Below the pieces are notes generated by a model that saw nothing but the letters and a program-made list of their open reading frames with translations, had not been told where the DNA came from and did no database searches. This document shows, piece by piece, positions 6,903 through 6,954 of a DNA stretch of 6,954 nt (positions within the stretch are counted from its first letter, which is position 1; every line of letters begins with the position of its first letter). Source of the stretch: an uncultured Ignavibacteria bacterium (GTDB lineage Bacteria; Bacteroidota; Ignavibacteria; Tepidaquicellales; Tepidaquicellaceae); the NCBI GenBank assembly GCA_937974175.1, contig CALJIG010000093.1, positions 1-6,954 of the forward strand. The letters run 5' to 3'. Made by a program: the position numbers and the translations under genes.

Positions 6903-6954
6903 ATAACTCATAACTCATAACTCATAACTCATAACTCATAACTCATAACTCATA
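6902..6954. repeat. Tandem heptamer array (CATAACT), cut by the window edge
   Basis: Seven perfect copies of CATAACT plus four bases of an eighth run without interruption to the right edge, so the full length is unknown. Because 7 is not a multiple of 3, every reading frame meets a stop (TAA on plus, TGA on minus) within 21 bases. The array is therefore non-coding on both strands. The exact identity of the copies suggests recent expansion by slippage. Confidence 0.95.

Overview
The window looks like a chromosomal piece of an AT-rich, Gram-negative member of the Bacteroidota/Chlorobi (FCB) group, most likely an Ignavibacteria-like bacterium. The main reason is the C-terminal type IX secretion (T9SS) sorting domain of the first protein, with its NYPNPFNP signature; the PNPFNP form is common in Ignavibacteria and relatives. 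The gene starts also lack strong Shine-Dalgarno sequences, as in Bacteroidota. The species cannot be named from this sequence.

Layout: bases 1-345 are the 3' end of a 23S rRNA (the rest lies to the left). A spacer of about 130 bases with two hairpins follows, then a 5S rRNA (about 475-590) and an intrinsic terminator (600-637), which closes an rRNA operon. Next, on the plus strand, comes a 933-residue secreted protein (722-3523) with a signal peptide, an Asp-box (BNR-like) propeller region, four tandem Fn3-like domains and the T9SS sorting domain. Then follow a block of palindromic repeats (3536-3653) and a 212-residue predicted outer-membrane beta-barrel protein (3722-4360). A second palindromic block (4369-4477) fills the gap before a convergent gene (4508-6751, minus strand) for a 747-residue exported S41-type peptidase. 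The right edge (6752-6954) holds its leader, a third, decayed palindromic copy and a tandem array of the heptamer CATAACT that runs off the window.

The three proteins all act beyond the inner membrane: one secreted or surface-anchored, one in the outer membrane, one probably periplasmic. Nothing shows that they form one pathway. The peptidase is on the opposite strand, and the first two genes are separated by a repeat block.

The most unusual content is non-coding. A family of short hairpins shares an arm rule (NNNAARC, then a 3-4 base loop, then GYTTNNN) and has loops of two complementary polarities. It occupies all three protein-gene intergenic regions, and a possible relative sits in the rRNA spacer. 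In addition, a 16-base imperfect inverted repeat surrounds the start codon of the peptidase gene. I see no CRISPR array, transposase, tRNA or defence system.
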